Assembly: GCA_018806915.1 (NCBI GenBank) | Contig: JAGKQI010000020.1 | Span: forward strand, 310,001 to 374,000 | Length of the DNA: 64,000 nucleotides | Direction of reading: 5' to 3' | Source: Phytophthora colocasiae | Taxonomy: Eukaryota; Oomycota; Peronosporomycetes; Peronosporales; Peronosporaceae | Shown: in pieces, positions 10,046-23,722 of the stretch | Position numbering within the stretch: the first letter of the stretch is position 1 | Layout of the letters: each line of letters opens with the position of its first letter | The notes under the pieces: generated by a model | What the model was told of the DNA's origin: nothing | The model's database searches: none | The model's input: the letters and a program-made list of their open reading frames with translations, nothing else | Made by a program: the position numbers and the translations under genes

Positions 10046-10768
10046 CTAGCTCGCCCCACTACTGCACTTAGAGCCCTCTTCGCGGGCTGCGGGTCGGGGC
10101 TCGCTGCTATTTTTTGGAAGTGATGGCGTCCCTTTCTCATCCCTGTACGAGCCCTTGCACATATAGGAGCTGAATACAACAGCCTCCGTAGCGTCAGGCT
10201 TTTGCTTTATCCCTCGAACGCGTACGTAACAGTGCAGCCGAATATTTTCTTATTCGGCTCCAGCATGCACTAAATCTCCACGGAAAAGAAGGAAATCCCC
10301 GGGCTCCAGCTGCACTTGGGTGCACTTATCGCTCTCAACTTGCCTGCCGAAGTTGCCGGTGTAGACGTAGAAATACGTCTTTTTAGTCATCGCCACAACT
10401 ACAGACGCTTGCACGGTGCTGGTCTCCAGGATCACCTTGTTAGTTTCAAAGGAAGGGAAATCCTTGTTTACTCCCTGCCTTGCCCCCCCCCCCCCCCCCG
10501 GAAGCGACTTCAGCGCTGCCCACAACACACGCTTGGTGTGCCCGAGCTTCTCGGACGACTGAACTATGTTCTTAATTCGTTTGAAGATTTTTTTTATCGA
10601 CGGCGTCAACGTTGGGATGCTCGCCTGAAGACAGAATGGGTTAAGTTCCTCTTCGTCACCGAATATTGGAAGGAAGTGAAGGGACGTTGCTTCAGATTTA
10701 ACTGAAAGCAGAACACTGCGGGGCAGGCGAAGGCTACCTGATCGGTAGCCTACGTTCCAGAAGAACAT
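10046..10768 (-). pseudogene. Uncharacterised protein fragment, one internal stop
   Basis: A single minus-strand frame runs from 10768 to the stop at 10046-10048 and is interrupted only by an in-frame TAA at about 10250. Around the interruption it reads PGDFLLFRGDLVHAGAE, stop, ENIRLHCYVRV. The two histidines and the G-D pattern resemble a double-stranded beta-helix (oxygenase-like) fold, but this is a weak guess. The frame also crosses a run of 17 C at 10483-10499, read as glycines, which may be a slippage site. The apparent start lies at the edge of the tandem array, so the N-terminus is probably missing. Confidence 0.45.
10483..10499 (+). repeat. C17 homopolymer
   Basis: A run of 17 cytosines lies inside the pseudogene frame. 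Such tracts are prone to length variation and sequencing error, so the frame across it is uncertain. Confidence 0.9.
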
Positions 10769-10871
10769 ATGGAAATGCTACTTAGCACGACTATGTAGCC
10801 CTTCCAATTCTACATTGAATCCATCTAAGTAGAACGAGGAGACCGCAAGTCGAAGTGGAGTTATGGCCAGT
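10764..10871 (+). repeat. Remnant of module B end at the left array edge
   Basis: These 108 bases match the last ~107 bases of module B (for example 22877-22982), with a few differences. They show that the first unit of the short-period array was once preceded by a module B. The short-unit array is therefore derived from longer A+B units. Confidence 0.85.
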
Positions 10872-13800
10872 CAAAGGTGAAATTTAGAAAATTCACTTTG
10901 ACATCAATACCTTGTCAAAAATAAGATTTGGGAGAACTATGAAGTACTATTGTGTAGTGCATGACAACGGTCAAGGATAGCTGAAGTTAGAACAGAAAGA
11001 GTGTAAGGTTAGATGTCGTTCTGTATAACTTAATAGTAAGACTGATATAAAAGTTTTTGTTGATTTGAAGAAATTACCCAGTTAGTACTAGTCAATACGT
11101 GCTGAAAAGACGTACGCACAAGTGATACAACATAAATATTAGCTGGGTAAAGCAAAAATAAAATGAGCGCATTAGCTAAGAAATCGTTACGTACAACTTG
11201 GAAATAAGGATCACTGTATAGGCCACAGTAGCTGAATGAGTACTTTCAAAATTGATATTTTATTACGATCAACAGTTAGATCACTCAAAGGAGTTCAAAG
11301 ACCGGATTATCTTTCAGCTGGGCGAGCACGTTGGTTACAGTTTGGAGCCCAGTGACGACGAACGCGGTCTTCCCAAATGGCAGCGACGACGTATTGCTGG
11401 GTACGACTTGTGCTGTTTGCTTCATGACACGGGTGTTCGGAGGGTGAAGTACATAGACTACGCGATGAAGGGGAAGCTCGAAAGCATCGCGTGGGTTGAT
11501 GAGTTGTTTGGCTGCGGTTCCCCACGTTTCAGTGGTTGTGGACGATGCGACCATGACCAAGCCATCATTGCCGGGTAAAATTCAGCTTGTTCGTTGGGGA
11601 CGCAGCCGTCCTGAGGGCTGTCGGGGACAGACACACGGTTTGTATGGGCAGCTGCAACGGCCGGATTACTTTGGGTCGGTACATGACAAGCGTGTTCGCG
11701 ACGAAGTTTGCCACCAGTAGGTGGTTTTTTAGTAAGATCATTATCCTTCAATGCTTAAGTGTTTAGTGTACTCGAAGGCGACTCATATTCAAAGGTGAAA
11801 TTTAGAAAATTCACTTTGACATCAATACCTTGTCAAAAATAAGATTTGGGAGAACTATGAAGTACCATTGTGTAGTGCATGACAACGGTCAAGGATAGCT
11901 GAAGTTAGAACAGAAAGAGTGTAAGGTTAGATGTCGTTCTGTATAACTTAATAGTAAGACTGATATAAAAGTTTTTGTTGATTTGAAGAAATTACCCAGT
12001 TAGTACTAGTCAATACGTGCTGAAAAGACGTACGCACAAGTGATACAACATAAATATTAGCTGGGTAAAGCAAAAATAAAATGAGCGCATTAGCTAAGAA
12101 ATCGTTACGTACAACTTGGAAATAAGGATCACTGTATAGGCCACAGTAGCTGAATGAGTACTTTCAAAATTGATATTTTATTACGATCAACAGTTAGATC
12201 ACTCAAAGGAGTTCAAAGACCGGATTATCTTTCAGCTGGGCGAGCACGTTGGTTACAGTTTGGAGCCCAGTGACGACGAACGCGGTCTTCCCAAATGGCA
12301 GCGACGACGTATTGCTGGGTACGACTTGTGCTGTTTGCTTCATGACACGGGTGTTCGGAGGGTGAAGTACATAGACTACGCGATGAAGGGGAAGCTCAAA
12401 GCATCGCGTGGGTTGATATGTTGTTTGGCTGCGGTTCCCCACGTTTCAGTGGTTGTGGACGTTGCGACCATGACCAAGCCATCATTGCCGGGTAAAATTC
12501 AGCTTGTTCGTTGGGGACGCAGCCGTCCTGAGGGCTGTCGGGGACAGACACACGGTTTGTATGGGCAGCTGCAACGGCCGGATTACTTTGGGTCGGTACA
12601 TGACAAGCGTGTTCGCGACGAAGTTTGCCACCAGTAGGTGGTTTTTTAGTAAGATCATTATCCTTCAATGCTTAAGTGTTTAGTGTACTCGAAGGCGACT
12701 CATATTCAAAGGTGAAATTTAGAAAATTCACTTTGACATCAATACCTTGTCAAAAATAAGATTTGGGAGAACTATGAAGTACCATTGTGTAGTGCATGAC
12801 AACGGTCAAGGATAGCTGAAGTTAGAACAGAAAGAGTGTAAGGTTAGATGTCGTTCTGTATAACTTAATAGTAAGACTGATATAAAAGTTTTTGTTGATT
12901 TGAAGAAATTACCCAGTTAGTACTAGTCAATACGTGCTGAAAAGACGTACGCACAAGTGATACAACATAAATATTAGCTGGGTAAAGCAAAAATAAAATG
13001 AGCGCATTAGCTAAGAAATCGTTACGTACAACTTGGAAATAAGGATCACTGTATAGGCCACAGTAGCTGAATGAGTACTTTCAAAATTGATATTTTATTA
13101 CGATCAACAGTTAGATCACTCAAAGGAGTTCAAAGACCGGATTATCTTTCAGCTGGGCGAGCACGTTGGTTACAGTTTGGAGCCCAGTGACGACGAACGC
13201 GGTCTTCCCAAATGGCAGCGACGACGTATTGCTGGAGTACGACTTGTGCTGTTTGCTTCATGACACGGGTGTTCGGAGGGTGAAGTACATAGACTACGCG
13301 ATGAAGGGGAAGCTCGAAAGCATCGCGTGGGTTGATATGTTGTTTGGCTGCGGTTCCCCACGTTTCAGTGGTTGTGGACGTTGCGACCATGACCAAGCCA
13401 TCATTGCCGGGTAAAATTCAGCTTGTTCGTTGGGGACGCAGCCGTCCTGAGGGCTGTCGGGGACAGACACACGGTTTGTATGGGCAGCTGCAACGGCCGG
13501 ATTACTTTGGGTCGGTACATGACAAGCGTGTTCGCGACGAAGTTTGCCACCAGTAGGTGGTTTTTTAGTAAGATCATTATCCTTCAATGCTTAAGTGTTT
13601 AGTGTACTCGAAGGCGACTCATATTCAAAGGTGAAATTTAGAAAATTCACTTTGACATCAATACCTTGTCAAAAATAAGATTTGGGAGAACTATGAAGTA
13701 CCATTGTGTAGTGCATGACAACGGTCAAGGATAGCTGAAGTTAGAACAGAAAGAGTGTAAGGTTAGATGTCGTTCTGTATAACTTAATAGTAAGACTGAT

Positions 13801-16800
13801 ATAAAAGTTTTGTTGATTTGAAGAAATTACCCAGTTAGTACTAGTCAATACGTGCTGAAAAGACGTACGCACAAGTGATACAACATAAATATTAGCTGGG
13901 TAAAGCAAAAATAAAATGAGCGCATTAGCTAAAGAAATCGTTACGTACAACTTGGAAATAAGGATCACTGTATAGGCCACAGTAGCTGAATGAGTACTTT
14001 CAAAATTGATATTTTATTACGATCAACAGTTAGATCACTCAAAGGAGTTCAAAGACCGGATTATCTTTCAGCTGGGCGAGCACGTTGGTTACAGTTTGGA
14101 GCCCAGTGACGACGAACGCGGTCTTCCCAAATGGCAGCGACGACGTATTGCTGGGTACGACTTGTGCTGTTTGCTTCATGACACGGGTGTTCGGAGGGTG
14201 AAGTACATAGACTACGCGATGAAGGGGAAGCTCGAAAGCATCGCGTGGGTTGATATGTTGTTTGGCTGCGGTTCCCCACGTTTCAGTGGTTGTGGACGTT
14301 GCGACCATGACCAAGCCATCATTGCCGGGTAAAATTCAGCTTGTTCGTTGGGGACGCAGCCGTCCTGAGGGCTGTCGGGGACAGACACACGGTTTGTATG
14401 GGCAGCTGCAACGGCCGGATTACTTTGGGTCGGTACATGACAAGCGTGTTCGCGACGAAGTTTGCCACCAGTAGGTGGTTTTTTAGTAAGATCATTATCC
14501 TTCAATGCTTAAGTGTTTAGTGTACTCGAAGGCGACTCATATTCAAAGGTGAAATTTAGAAAATTCACTTTGACATCAATACCTTGTCAAAAATAAGATT
14601 TGGGAGAACTATGAAGTACCATTGTGTAGTGCATGACAACGGTCAAGGATAGCTGAAGTTAGAACAGAAAGAGTGTAAGGTTAGATGTCGTTCTGTATAA
14701 CTTAATAGTAAGACTGATATAAAAGTTTTTGTTGATTTGAAGAAATTACCCAGTTAGTACTAGTCAATACGTGCTGAAAAGACGTACGCACAAGTGATAC
14801 AACATAAATATTAGCTGGGTAAAGCAAAAATAAAATGAGCGCATTAGCTAAGAAATCGTTACGTACAACTTGGAAATAAGGATCACTGTATAGGCCACAG
14901 TAGCTGAATGAGTACTTTCAAAATTGATATTTTATTACGATCAACAGTTAGATCACTCAAAGGAGTTCAAAGACCGGATTATCTTTCAGCTGGGCGAGCA
15001 CGTTGGTTACAGTTTGGAGCCCAGTGACGACGAACGCGGTCTTCCCAAATGGCAGCGACGACGTATTGCTGGGTACGACTTGTGCTGTTTGCTTCATGAC
15101 ACGGGTGTTCGGAGGGTGAAGTACATAGACTACGCGATGAAGGAAGCTCGAAAGCATCGCGTGGGTTGATATGTTGTTTGGCTGCGGTTCCCCACGTTTC
15201 AGTGGTTGTGGACGTTGCGACCATGACCAAGCCATCATTGCCGGGTAAAATTCAGCTTGTTCGTTGGGGACGCAGCCGTCCTGAGGGCTGTCGAGGGACA
15301 GACACACGGTTTGTATGGGCAGCTGCAACGGCCGGATTACTTTGGGTCGGTACATGACAAGCGTGTTCGCGACGAAGTTTGCCACCAGTAGGTGGTTTTT
15401 TAGTAAGATCATTATCCTTCAATGCTTAAGTGTTTAGTGTACTCGAAGGCGACTCATATTCAAAGGTGAAATTTAGAAAATTCACTTTGACATCAATACC
15501 TTGTCAAAAATAAGATTTGGGAGAACTATGAAGTACCATTGTGTAGTGCATGACAACGGTCAAGGATAGCTGAAGTTAGAACAGAAAGAGTGTAAGGTTA
15601 GATGTCGTTCTGTATAACTTAATAGTAAGACTGATATAAAAGTTTTTGTTGATTTGAAGAAATTACCCAGTTAGTACTAGTCAATACGTGCTGAAAAGAC
15701 GTACGCACAAGTGATACAACATAAATATTAGCTGGGTAAAGCAAAAATAAAATGAGCGCATTAGCTAAGAAATCGTTACGTACAACTTGGAAATAAGGAT
15801 CACTGTATAGGCCACAGTAGCTGAATGAGTACTTTCAAAATTGATATTTTATTACGATCAACAGTTAGATCACTCAAAGGAGTTCAAAGACCGGATTATC
15901 TTTCAGCTGGGCGAGCACGTTGGTTACAGTTTGGAGCCCAGTGACGACGAACGCGGTCTTCCCAAATGGCAGCGACGACGTATTGCTGGGTACGACTTGT
16001 GCTGTTTGCTTCATGACACGGGTGTTCGGAGGGTGAAGTACATAGACTACGCGATGAAGGGGAAGCTCGAAAGCATCGCGTGGGTTGATATGTTGTTTGG
16101 CTGCGGTTCCCCACGTTTCAGTGGTTGTGGACGTTGCGACCATGACCAAGCCATCATTGCCGGGTAAAATTCAGCTTGTTCGTTGGGGACGCAGCCGTCC
16201 TGAGGGCTGTCGGGGACAGACACACGGTTTGTATGGGCAGCTGCAACGGCCGGATTACTTTAGGTCGGTACATGACAAGCGTGTTCGCGACGAAGAGTTT
16301 GCCACCAGTAGGTGGTTTTTTAGTAAGATCATTATCCTTCAATGCTTAAGTGTTTAGTGTGTACTCGAAGGCGACTCATATTCAAAAGGTGAAATTTAGA
16401 AAATTCACTTTGACATCAATACCTTGGTCAAAAATAAGATTTGGGAGAACTATGAAGTACCATTGTGTGAGTGCATGACAACGGTCAAGGGATAGCGGAA
16501 GTTAGAACAGCAAGAGGTAAAGGGTAGATGTCGTTCTGTATAACTTAAAAGTCAGACTGATATACAACGGTTTGTAGATTTGAAGACATTACCCAGTGAG
16601 AACTAGTCAATACGTGCTGAGATGACGTCCGCACAAGTGATACAACATAAATATTAGCTGGGTAAAGCAAAAATAAAATGAGCGCATTAGCTAAGAAATC
16701 GTTACGTACAACTTGGAAATAAGGATCACTGTATAGGCCACAGTAGCTGAATGAGTATTTTCAAAATTGATATTTTATTACGATCAACAGTTAGATCACT

Positions 16801-19800
16801 CAAAGGAGTTCAAAGACCGGATTATCTTTCAGCTGGGCGAGCACGTTGGTTACAGTTTGGAGCCCAGTGACGACGAACGCGGTCTTCCCAAATGGCAGCG
16901 ACGACGTATTGCTGGGTACGACTTGTGCTGTTTGCTTCATGACACGGGTGTTCGGAGGTGAAGTACATAGACTACGCGATGAAGGGGAAGCTCGAAAGCA
17001 TCGCGTGGGTTGATATGTTGTTTGGCTGCGGTTCCCCACGTTTCAGTGGTTGTGGACGTTGCGACCATGACCAAGCCATCATTGCCGGGTAAAATTCAGC
17101 TTGTTCGTTGGGGACGCAGCCGTCCTGAGGGCTGTCGGGGACAGACACACGGTTTGTATGGGCAGCTGCAACGGCCGGATTACTTTGGGTCGGTACATGA
17201 CAAGCGTGTTCGCGACGAAGGTTGCCACCAGTAGGTGGTTTTTTAGTAAGATCATTATCCTTCAATGCTTAAGTGTTTAGTGTACTCGAAGGCGACTCAT
17301 ATTCAAAGGTGAAATTTAGAAAATTCACTTTGACATCAATACCTTGTCAAAAATAAGATTTGGGAGAACTATGAAGTACCATTGTGTAGTGCATGACAAC
17401 GGTCAGGATAGCTGAAGTTAGAACAGAAAGAGTGTAAGGTTAGATGTCGTTCTGTATAACTTAATAGTAAGACTGATATAAAAGTTTTTGTTGATTTGAA
17501 GAAATTACCCAGTTAGTACCTAGTCAATACGTGCTGAAAAGACGTACGCACAAGTGATACAACATAAATATTAGCTGGGTAAAGCAAAAATAAAATGAGC
17601 GCATTAGCTAAGAAATCGTTACGTACAACTTGGAAATAAGGATCACTGTATAGGCCACAGTAGCTGAATGAGTACTTTCAAAATTGATATTTTATTACTA
17701 TCAACAGTTTGATCACTCAAGGAGTTCAAAGACCGGATTATCTTTCAGCTGGGCGAGCACGTTGGTTACAGTTTGGAGCCAGTGACGACGAACGCAGTCT
17801 TCCCAAATGGCAGCGACGACGTATTGCTGGGTACGACTTGTGCTGTTTGCTTCATGACACGGGTGTTCGGAGGGTGAAGTACATAGACTACGCGATGAAG
17901 GGAAGCTCGAAAGCATCGCGTGGGTTGATATGTTGTTTGGCTGCGGTTCCCACGTTTCAGTGGTTGTGGACGATGCGACCATGACCAAGCCATCATTGCC
18001 GGGTAAAATTCAGCTTGTTCGTTGGGGACGCAGCCGTCCTGAGGGCTGTCGAGGACAGACACACGGTTTGTATGGGCAGCTGCAACGACGGATTACTTTG
18101 GGTCGGTACATGACAAGCGTGTCTCGCGACGAAGTTTGCCACCAGTAGGTGGTTTTAGTAAGATCATTATCCTTCAATGCTTAAGTGTTTAGTGTACTCA
18201 GAAGGCGACTCATATTCAAAGGTGAAATTTAGAAAATTCACTTTGACATCAATACCTTGTCAAAAATAAGATTTGGGAGAACTATGAAGTACCATTGTGT
18301 AGTGCATGACAACGGTCAAGGATAGCTGAAGTTAGAACAGAAAGAGTGTAAGGTTAGATGTCGTTCTGTATAACTAATAGTAAGACTGATATAAAAGTTT
18401 TTGTTGATTTGAAGAAATTACCCAGTTAGTACTAGTCAATACGTGCTGAAAGACGTACGCACAAGTGATACAACATAAATATTAGCTGGGTAAAGCAAAA
18501 ATAAAATGAGCGCATTAGCTAAGAAATCGTTACGTACAACTTGGAAATAAGGATCACTGTATAGGCCACAGTAGCTGAATGAGTACTTTCAAAATTGATA
18601 TTTTATTACGATCAACAGTTAGATCACTCAAAGGAGTTCAAAGACCGGATTATCTTTCAGCTGGGCGAGCACGTTGGTTACAGTTTGGAGCCCAGTGACG
18701 ACGAACGCGGTCTTCCCAAATGGCAGCGACGACGTATTGCTGGGTACGACTTGTGCTGTTTGCTTCATGACACGGGTGTTCGGAGGGTGAAGTACATAGA
18801 CTACGCGATGAAGTGGAAGCTCGAAAGCATCGCGTGGGTTGATATGTTGTTTGGCTGCGGTTCCCACGTTTCAGTGGTTGTGGACGTTGCGACCCATGAC
18901 CAAGCCATCATTGCCGGGTAAAATTCAGCTTGTTCGTTGGGGACGCAGCCTTCCTGAGGTCTGTCTGGGACAGACACACGGTTTGTATTGGCAGATGCAA
19001 CGGCCGGATTACTTTGGGTCGGTACATGACAAGAGTGTTCGAGACGAAGGTTGCCACCAGTAGGTGGTTTTTTAGTAAGATCATTATCCTTCAATGCTTA
19101 GAGTGTTTAGTGTACTCGAAGGCGACTCATATTCAAAGGTGAAATTTAGAAAATTCACTTTGACATCAATACCTTGTCAAAAATAAGATTTGGGAGAACT
19201 ATGAAGTACCATTGTGTAGTGCATGACAACGGTCAAGGATAGCTGAAGTTAGAACAGAAAGAGTGTAAGGTTAGATGTCGTTCTGTATAACTTAATAGTA
19301 AGACTGATATAAAAGTTTTTGTTGATTTGAAGAAAATTACCCAGTTAGTACTAGTCAATACGTGCTGAAAGACGTACGCACAAATGATACAACATAAATA
19401 TTAGCTGGGTAAAGCAAAAATAAAATGAGCGCATTAGCTAAGAAATCGTTACGTACAACTTGGAAATAAGGATCACTGTATAGGCCACAGTAGCTGAATG
19501 AGTACTTTCAAAATTGATATTTTATTACGATCAACAGTTAGATCACTCAAAGGAGTTCAAAGACCGGATTATCTTTCAGCTGGGCGAGCACGTTGGTTAC
19601 AGTTTGGAGCCAGTGACGACGAACGCGGTCTTCCCAAATGGCAGCGACGACGTATTGCTGGGTACGACTTGTGCTGTTTGCTTCATGACACGGGTGTTCG
19701 GAGGGTGAAGTACATGAATAGACTACGCGATGAAGGAAGCTCGAAAGCATCGCGTGGGTTGATATGTTGTTTGGCTGCGGTTCCCCACGTTTCAGTGGTT

Positions 19801-21880
19801 GTGGACGTTGCGACCATGACCAAGCCATCATTGCCGGGTAAAATTCAGCTTGTTCGTTGGGGACGCAGCCGTCCTGAGGGCTGTCGAGGACAGACACACG
19901 GTTTGTATGGGCAGCTGCAACGGCCGGATTACTTTGGGTCGGTACATGACAAGCGTGTTCGCGACGAAGTTTGCCACCAGTAGGTGGTTTTTTGCGTAAG
20001 ATCATTATCCTTCAATGCTTAAGTGTTTAGTGTACTCGAAGGCGACTCATATTCAAAGGTGAAATTTAGAAAATTCACTTTGACATCAATACCTGTCAAA
20101 AATAAGATTTGGGAGAACTATGAAGTACCATTGTGTAGTGCATGACAACGGTCAAGGATAGCTGAAGTTAGAACAGAAAGAGTGTAAGGTTAGATGTCGT
20201 TCTGTATAACTTAATAGTAAGACTGATATAAAAGTTTTTGTTGATTTGGAAGAAATTACCCAGTTAGTACTAGTCAATACGTGCTGAAAAGACGTACGCA
20301 CAAGTGATACAACATAAATATTAGCTGGGTAAGCAAAAATAAAATGAGCGCATTAGCTAAGAAATCGTTACGTACAACTTGGAAATAAGGATCACCTGTA
20401 TAGGCCACAGTAGCTGAATGAGTACTTTAAAAATTGATATTATATTACGATCAACAGTTAGATCAATCAAAGTAGATAAAAGACCTGATTATATTACAGC
20501 TGGGCGAGCACGTTGGTTACAGTTTGGAGCCCAGTGACGACGAACGCGGTCTTCCCAAATGGCAGCGACGACGTATTGCTGGGTACGACTTGTGCTGTTT
20601 GCTTCATGACACGGGTGTTCGGAGGGTGAAGTACATAGACTACGCGATGAAGGGGAAGCTCGAAAGCATCGCGTGGGTTGATATGTTGTTTGGCTGCGGT
20701 TCCCCACGTTTCAGTGGTTGTGGACGTTGCGACCATGACCAAGCCATCATTGCCGGGTAAAATTCAGCTTGTTCTTTGGGGACGTAGCCGTCCTGAGGGC
20801 TGTCGGGGACAGACACACGGTTTGTATGGGCAGCTGCAACGGCCGGATTACTTTGGGTCGGTACATGACAAGCGTGTTCGCGACGAAGTTTGCCACCAGT
20901 AGGTGGTTTTTTAGTAAGATCATTATCCTTCAATGCTTAAGTGTTTAGTGTACTCGAAGGCGACTCATATTCAAAGGTGAAATTTGAAAATTCACTTTGA
21001 CATCAATACCTTGTCAAAAATAAGATTTGGGGAGAACTATGAAGTACCATTGTGTAGTGCATGACAACGGTCAAGGATAGCTGAAGTTAGAACAGAAAGA
21101 GTGTAAGGTTAGATGTCGTTCTGTATAACTTAATAGTAAGACTGATATAAAAGTTTTTGTTGATTTGAAGAAATTACCCAGTTAGTACTAGTCAATACGT
21201 GCTGAAAAGACGTACGCACAAGTGATACAACATAAATATTAGCTGGGTAAAGCAAAAATAAAATGAGCGCATTAGCTAAGAAATCGTTAAGTACAACTTG
21301 GAAATAAGGATCACTGTATAGGCCACAGTAGCTGAATGAGTACTTTCAAAATTGATATTTTATTACGATCAACAGTTAGATCACTCAAAGGAGTTCAAAG
21401 ACCGGATTATCTTTCAGCTGGGCGAGCACGTTGGTTACAGTTTGGAGCCCAGTGACGACGAACGCGGTCTTCCCAAATGGCAGCGACGACGTATTGCTGG
21501 GTACGACTTGTGCTGTTTGCTTCATGACACGGGTGTTCGGAGGGTGAAGTACATAGACTACGCGATGAAGGGGAAGCTTGAAAGCATCGCGTGGGTTGAT
21601 ATGTTGTTTGGCTGCGGTTCCCCACGTTTCAGTGGTTGTGGACGTTGCGACCATGACCAAGCCATCATTGCCGGGTAAAATTCAGCTTGTTCGTTGGGGA
21701 CGCAGCCGTCCTGAGGGCTGTCGGGGACAGACACACGGTTTGTATGGGCAGCTGCAACGGCCGGATTACTTTGGGTCGGTACATGACAAGCGTGTTCGCG
21801 ACGAAGTTTGCCACCAGTAGGTGGTTTTTTAGTAAGATCATTATCCTTCAATGCTTAAGTGTTTAGTGTACTCGAAGGCG
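10872..21880 (+). repeat. Tandem array tier 1: twelve ~918-bp units (module A)
   Basis: Head-to-tail units start (at CAAAGGTGAAATTTAG) at 10872, 11790, 12707, 13626, 14544, 15461, 16383, 17304, 18217, 19134, 20054 and 20972. Spacing is 913-922 bp. Most units are nearly identical; those from about 16350 to 20500 carry many one- or two-base indels and local garbling. The junction between units reads CTCATATTCAAAGGTG, where module B has been lost. Tier-1 units lack a 33-bp segment found in tier 2 and mostly read GATATG where tier 2 reads GATGAG. No promoter, tRNA or rRNA was recognised. Confidence 0.95.
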
Positions 21881-23395
21881 GCTCATATCTTCAAGTCTGC
21901 GGTCCAGCCAGATCACTTGCAACAGCCACGCAGGACCAAGTTTCTCCGTTTGCCAGAGCCATGCTTTGAGAAGCTGTAACGCGCGTTCGTCGAACAGCAG
22001 GCTGTCATGGGTGACATGCGAACAGAGATCCGATTTCGCGTGGAGAGTTTCGAAACAATCTCTGGTATCTTCAACAGCACTTCAACATCGTGTGGAATCT
22101 CCTTGAAACCAAGGAACTCGATGTCGATCAAGTTTTGTTGATGCAGCGAACGACCATGGAATGGGCAGTCAACAACAACCTGTTCATTGGCAGAGACACG
22201 GATCGCATCAGTCACAACAAGTATGCTATCTTCGACACCTTGCTCAACGGATTGGTGTGTGGACACCCTTCAGCAAAAACGCGTTGAAGCCTTCTGTTCT
22301 ACTGAACTCGCTACGTGCTACGTTTGGGATTGTTGTTGTCCGCGTACCAGGGGTTCGCCGAGTCGATGACGACGAAGATGAGGAGATGAAGGAGCTGCTG
22401 GAGGTGATTGAGCTCTCAACGACAGACAGCGAAGAGTTGGAAGTGCAAGGCGACCCTGACCATGCCGTTGACAGTGACGCTACCGATCCGGATTGGGATG
22501 TAGTGTTTGCCCGGATTTTTGAACACCTCGTTGTAACTAGAAGCGGCCGTCGCTGGTATGTTTGCAAGAACAGCATCGGTGAAATTGTGACGCGTCAAAG
22601 ATCAAAACAGCGACTGTGTGAGGTGGTGATGGGACGGTTCAGGAGATCTGGTATGAGCACGTGGAGAACACTTTGCCGCTTGAGGACACTTTGTCACGGA
22701 AGTAACTTCTTTGTAGAACTGCATATTCTTCATTTCGACATGATCTGGACGTCGTAGTTAGGTTTGAAGGAGAGTAGTTTTAGCGGCTAAGGACAAAACA
22801 TAACACGCAATATGACGATCCTTTGTCTTAACTTTAAATAAAACACTCAAACTGGAATAACTTCACCAATACTTAACATATGGAAATGCTACTTAGCACG
22901 ACTATGTAGCCCTTCAAACTCTACATTGAATCCATCTAAGTAGAACGATGAGACCGCAAGTCGAAGTGGCGTTATGGCCAGTCAAAGGTGAAATTTAGAA
23001 AATTCACTTTGACATCAATACCTTGTCAAAAATAAGATTTGGGAGAACTATGAAGTACCATTGTGTAGTGCATGAAAAGCCACGTTAGGGAAACCTAAGT
23101 AGCATTGTCAACGGTCAAGGATAGCTGAAGTTAGAACAGAAAGAGTGTAAGGTTAGATGTCGTTCTGTATAACTTAATAGTAAGACTGATATAAAAGTTT
23201 TTGTTGATTTGAAGAAATTACCCAGTTAGTACTAGTCAATACGTGCTGAAAAGACGTACGCACAAGTGATACAACATAAATATTAGCTGGGTAAAGCAAA
23301 AATAAAATGAGCGCATTAGCTAAGAAATCGTTAAGTACAACTTGGAAATAAGGATCACTGTATAGGCCACAGTAGCTGAATGAGTACTTTCAAAA

Positions 23396-23722
23396 TTGAT
23401 ATTTTATTACGATCAACAGTTAGATCACTCAAAGGAGTTCAAAGACCGGATTATCTTTCAGCTGGGCGAGCACGTTGGTTACAGTTTGGAGCCCAGTGAC
23501 GACGAACGCGGTCTTCCCAAATGGCAGCGACGACGTATTGCTGGGTACGACTTGTGCTGTTTGCTTCATGACACGGGTGTTCGGAGGGTGAAGTACATAG
23601 ACTACGCGATGAAGGGGAAGCTCGAAAGCATCGCGTGGGTTGATGAGTTGTTTGGCTGCGGTTCCCCACGTTTCAGTGGTTGTGGACGTTGCGACCATGA
23701 CCAAGCCATCATTGCCGGGTAA
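23396..23722 (+). pseudogene. Module A open frame, 108 codons, representative copy
   Basis: The same frame (MIFYYDQQLDH to DHDQAIIAG) recurs intact at 11252, 14006, 15841, 21352, 25442 and 29530. Changed or shortened versions begin at 12170, 14924, 16767, 18595, 19514, 27487 and 31578. An overlapping frame starting MSTFKIDILL stops at the same place in most copies, and single-base indels at 19498 and 31562 fuse the two. A further frame downstream (23640-23864) ends VRDEVCHQ. No family is recognised. Conservation among copies reflects their recent duplication, so it is not evidence for coding. Confidence 0.3.
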
